Shown: piece by piece, positions 5,232 to 7,460 of the stretch
Layout of the letters: every line of letters starts with the position of its first letter
Numbering within the stretch: position 1 is the stretch's first letter
DNA from: an uncultured Solirubrobacterales bacterium
Lineage (GTDB): Bacteria > Actinomycetota > Thermoleophilia > Solirubrobacterales > 70-9
NCBI GenBank assembly: GCA_937910825.1
Contig: CALEMO010000236.1
Span: 1-7,460 of the forward strand
Direction: 5' to 3'
Length of the DNA stretch: 7,460 nucleotides
Translations under genes and position numbers: made by a program
The notes under the pieces: generated by a model
Seen by the model: only the letters and a program-made list of their open reading frames with translations
What the model was told of the DNA's origin: nothing
Database searches by the model: none

Positions 5232-6013
5232 GCGAAACAGACCAGAATTTCATGGAGAAGACGGACTACGCCGGTCCGATCCTGAAGGTCACCGACCTTC
5301 AAAAGAGCTACGGCAAGCTGGACGTACTTACCGGAATCGACTTTGAACTCCAAAAGGGCGAGCTGGTCTGCGTGATCGGTCCCAGCGGCTCGGGCAAGAG
5401 CACCCTGCTGCGCTGCTTCAACATGCTCGAGAAGCCGGACGGTGGCACGATCGAGCTGAACGGCCACGAGATCTTCGGCGCGGGCAAGACCCGGGACCTC
5501 GACCTGCTGAGGCGGGAAGTCGGCATGGTGTTCCAGCAGTTCAACCTCTTCCCGCATATGACGGCTGAAGGCAACGTTTCGATCGCCCAGCGCAAGGTCC
5601 GCAACCGCAGGGGCGCAGCATGCAGGGATCGCTCGGTCGAAATGTTGAACAAAGTCGGGCTGGACGACAAGATCGAGGAATACCCTGATCGGCTTTCCGG
5701 TGGACAGCAGCAGCGAGTGGCGATCGCCAGGGCCCTGGCGATGGACCCGGAGATCATGCTGTTCGACGAAGTGACCAGTGCCCTCGACCCGGAACTGGTC
5801 AAAGGCGTGCTCGACGTCATGCGCAACCTTGCCGAAGGCGGCATGACGATGGTCTGCGTGACCCACGAGATGAACTTTGCCCGGGAGGTCGCGGACCGCG
5901 TGATTTTCATGGACGGCGGCGTGATCGTCGAAGAAGGCAAGCCGGATGACGTACTCGGCAACCCCCAGCAGGAGCGGACCAAGCAGTTCCTCGGCCTCGT
6001 GCTCGCGCACTAG
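5228..6013 (+). CDS. Polar amino acid ABC transporter ATPase (GlnQ/HisP type)
   Basis: This 261-residue cytoplasmic ATPase powers the importer. All motifs are present: Walker [10 protein letters not shown] (51-59), Q-loop [10 protein letters not shown] (101-110), signature LSGGQQQR (156-163), Walker B IMLFDE with Glu181, D-loop SALD (184-187) and switch His213 in VTHEM. The start is GTG 5228 within the permease stop, preceded by an AGAGGGG ribosome binding site; ATG 5252 is a less likely alternative. Residues 122-138 ([17 protein letters not shown]), in the helical subdomain, are more basic than usual. They still align with the family without gaps, so there is no frameshift. This is the last gene of the operon and converges on the gene at 6068-6817. 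Confidence 0.94.
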   Translation: MSETDQNFMEKTDYAGPILKVTDLQKSYGKLDVLTGIDFELQKGELVCVIGPSGSGKSTLLRCFNMLEKPDGGTIELNGHEIFGAGKTRDLDLLRREVGMVFQQFNLFPHMTAEGNVSIAQRKVRNRRGAACRDRSVEMLNKVGLDDKIEEYPDRLSGGQQQRVAIARALAMDPEIMLFDEVTSALDPELVKGVLDVMRNLAEGGMTMVCVTHEMNFAREVADRVIFMDGGVIVEEGKPDDVLGNPQQERTKQFLGLVLAH

Positions 6014-6035
6014 GGAGTTCGATGATTGGCCCGCT

Positions 6036-6060
6036 CGACGCCGGGAAGGTTCAGGCGTCG
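6036..6060. terminator. Candidate hairpin between convergent genes
   Basis: CGACGCC (6036-6042) and GGCGTCG (6054-6060) form a 7-bp stem with an 11-base loop in the 54-base gap between two convergent stop codons. Neither side has a T-run. It may help end transcription in both directions, but it is not a textbook intrinsic terminator. Confidence 0.4.
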
Positions 6061-6067
6061 CGGTTGA

Positions 6068-6817
6068 TCAGCCCGGTCTGACCAGGTCGCGCAGGTACTT
6101 GCGCCACATCACTTCGATGTCTGGCATGCGCAGGTCGAATGCGGCTTCGAGGTTCGCTTTCGGGCCGTCGCGCCTCAACCTCGCGATCAACAGCTCGCAG
6201 GCGCCACCGCCGCGGTATTCCTCCAGAACTTCGAAAACCGTGCCGCCGAGCAGGATCGCATCGCGCCTCGACGGCGGAAAGCTGGGTCGCCTGCCTTCAC
6301 GCATCCGCCGGATGACGGCACCCCGGTAGAAGTCAACCTGGCGGGAGAAGTGCTGGGCGCCTCCCTCGACCAGCCAGGCCCAGCGCAGGTAGCGGAAGAA
6401 GCGGGTCGGGGTCCAGGGCGGCGGGATGTCGTGGTTGTTCGCGGCGAGCACGATCTGGGTGTAGAGGCGCTCGGCGGTTCCACGCAGGGCTTCGAAGGAG
6501 GCGTCACCAGCAGCCCGTTTTTCCATCGATGCCTGTCCCAACACATGAACTTCGGTGGCCATCGGCCAGCCGGCCAGGTAACGGCGCCCGGCGGGGGCGG
6601 CCGACCAGCGCACGGCCGGCAGGAAGGGGTGGGCCATGGTCAGCCAGGCGGGCGAAGGGTGAACGACCACCGTCACCCCGCCCGGAACCACTTCGAAGCG
6701 GTCTTCGAGCTTGAGGCTCAGGTCCTCCAGCCGATCGAGCAGTACCTCGGCAAACGCCGTATCGCCGTCTTCGTGGCGGGCAGTGAAGGTGAGTGAGGTG
6801 GTCTCGATCCAGGTCAT
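6068..6817 (-). CDS. Gluzincin-like (peptidase MA-type) protein lacking HExxH
   Basis: This 249-residue protein is not confidently named. The overall layout resembles peptidase MA-like proteins. The start (WIETTSLTFTARHEDGDTAFAEVL) looks like their entry strand and helix. RWAWLVEGGAQHFSR (145-159) looks like the WLxEGxAxY element that supplies the third zinc ligand (here Glu151). The end (AAFDLRMPDIEVMWRKYL) looks like their closing helix. The expected HExxH would fall near LYTQIV (118-123), where no His or Glu is present, so it is probably not an active metallopeptidase. No signal peptide is seen. The start chosen is ATG 6817; a TTG at 6844 lies within a hairpin and is less likely. No Shine-Dalgarno precedes 6817. 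It lies downstream of the DUF1802 gene on the same strand. The gene itself is sound; the family link is inference. Confidence 0.6.
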   Translation of the reverse strand: MTWIETTSLTFTARHEDGDTAFAEVLLDRLEDLSLKLEDRFEVVPGGVTVVVHPSPAWLTMAHPFLPAVRWSAAPAGRRYLAGWPMATEVHVLGQASMEKRAAGDASFEALRGTAERLYTQIVLAANNHDIPPPWTPTRFFRYLRWAWLVEGGAQHFSRQVDFYRGAVIRRMREGRRPSFPPSRRDAILLGGTVFEVLEEYRGGGACELLIARLRRDGPKANLEAAFDLRMPDIEVMWRKYLRDLVRPG

Positions 6818-6842
6818 CGCGAGCAGAGTACTGAGCAAATGC

Positions 6843-6872
6843 AAACGGACCCCCTTGCGGAGGTCCGTTTTT
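6843..6872. terminator. Strong hairpin between the DUF1802 and gluzincin-like genes
   Basis: AAACGGACC (6843-6851) pairs with GGTCCGTTT (6862-6870) as a 9-bp stem, with further C-G pairing possible inside. On the + strand it ends in five Ts, which is terminator-like although no + strand gene is close upstream. On the - strand it follows the DUF1802 stop, with TTTGCATTT after the stem, and lies 25 bases before the next ATG. It could end DUF1802 transcription or attenuate read-through. Confidence 0.65.
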
Positions 6873-6894
6873 AAGCGTTAATCAGGATTTCGCG

Positions 6895-7460
6895 CTAGGC
6901 GAAGGCGAGGTCCCTCTCGCCGGTGCAGACAGCGCGGATTTCGGCGCTGGCCCGCTCGAATTCCTCGTCGGCCATGACCGGTGTGCCTTCGAACTGAAGG
7001 TCGCGGTCAATCTCGACCCAGGAGCGGCAGCCATGGTACTCCTCGCGGACCCGCACCGTGACCGGGCGGGGGATGCGATGTACCCGCAGCAGAACCAGAT
7101 GCAGCGGATGACGCGGCTTCCAGTTGAGGCGCTTGGACGCGTAGTCCGTGGTCCAGATGTAGAAAGGCGAGAGCCCGTCGACGACCTTCGGGTTGTCGAT
7201 CGTGATGTGCTCGGCCACTTCGGCCCAGGCCCGGATACGAACCCGGTCAGGCTGGGCGATTCCGCCTTCCTGAAGCAGGGCACGGGCGGGTGGCTCTTCA
7301 TCGGGCCAGACTCCCTCTTCCAGTGCACGGTCGAGTTCGGGGTGATGTGAGGGGCGCACCAGGTCATTCTGCTGGTGATCAAACGTGGGGTAGAGGAAGA
7401 AGCGGTCGTGCTCGAGCTCGAAGTGCTTGTTCTCTTCGCGAATTCCGCCCTTTCTCAGGG
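6895..7460 (-). CDS. DUF1802 family protein, 5' end beyond the window
   Basis: At least 187 residues are visible, and the frame stays open to the right edge, so the N-terminus is missing. The visible part begins RKGGIREE, then FELEHDRFFLYPTFDHQ. These look like the conserved DUF1802 pattern of an Arg-Lys-Gly-Gly-Ile strand followed by a FxLYPTxxHQ motif. Later stretches include WTTDYASKRLNWKPRHPLHL and a C-terminal strand-rich region ending GERDLAFA. The GTG at 7359 is an internal valine codon, not the start. The family is of unknown function, found as far as I recall in cyanobacteria and some actinobacteria. No catalytic residues can be assigned from this piece, and the context gives no function. 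Confidence 0.8.
   Translation of the reverse strand, partial: LRKGGIREENKHFELEHDRFFLYPTFDHQQNDLVRPSHHPELDRALEEGVWPDEEPPARALLQEGGIAQPDRVRIRAWAEVAEHITIDNPKVVDGLSPFYIWTTDYASKRLNWKPRHPLHLVLLRVHRIPRPVTVRVREEYHGCRSWVEIDRDLQFEGTPVMADEEFERASAEIRAVCTGERDLAFA

Noticed and set aside
5591..5645. A compensated frameshift in the ATPase at the basic stretch [17 protein letters not shown]
   Set aside because: The residues align to the family without gaps and neither alternative frame fits better, so it is ordinary divergence.
5123..6010. A 295-codon open frame antisense to the ATPase gene
   Set aside because: It is His/Val/Leu-rich sequence with no recognisable domain, opposite a gene with every ABC motif. 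Long antisense frames are common in high-GC coding DNA.

Overview
The window looks like chromosomal DNA of a moderately high-GC actinobacterium. The best guess is a lineage near Thermoleophilia/Solirubrobacterales. This rests on a mycobacterial-type CysO cysteine pathway, a Ser/Asp-rich lipoprotein linker and a DUF1802 gene; it is an inference, not a sequence match. No RNA gene, mobile element or CRISPR array was seen.

Region 1 (1-3465) is a compact sulfur-carrier cysteine biosynthesis locus made of two converging units. On the + strand a rhodanese-ThiF fusion (MoeZ-like activating and sulfurating enzyme) precedes cysO, a small ubiquitin-like sulfur carrier. On the - strand cysM (O-phosphoserine/CysO-thiocarboxylate cysteine synthase) is followed by a JAMM peptidase (Mec) and a DUF2007 protein, with a 4-nt gap and then a 23-bp overlap. 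Expected flow: the ThiF domain adenylates the CysO C-terminus, the rhodanese domain delivers sulfur, CysM joins the CysO thiocarboxylate to a phosphoserine-derived aminoacrylate, and Mec cuts cysteine off CysO. Two details stand out. CysO ends in Gly-Gly-Arg rather than Gly-Gly, so it probably needs trimming. The two units carry nearly the same palindrome (15 of 17 bases) overlapping their -10 boxes, which suggests one repressor for both.

Region 2 (3466-6067) is divergent from cysM and encodes a three-gene polar amino acid ABC importer: lipoprotein binding protein, permease and ATPase. The binding protein appears to be naturally circularly permuted. The segment that normally ends this family (the YGxAxxKD...KADGxxxxIYxKWF region) lies directly after the lipobox, and the protein stops where that segment should begin. 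This is the most unusual observation in the window. A hairpin between the binding-protein and permease genes probably lowers downstream expression.

Region 3 (6068-7460) has two - strand genes of poorly known function. One encodes a gluzincin-like protein that seems to lack the HExxH zinc site. The other is a DUF1802 gene whose 5' end lies beyond the right edge. A strong hairpin with a T-run separates them.
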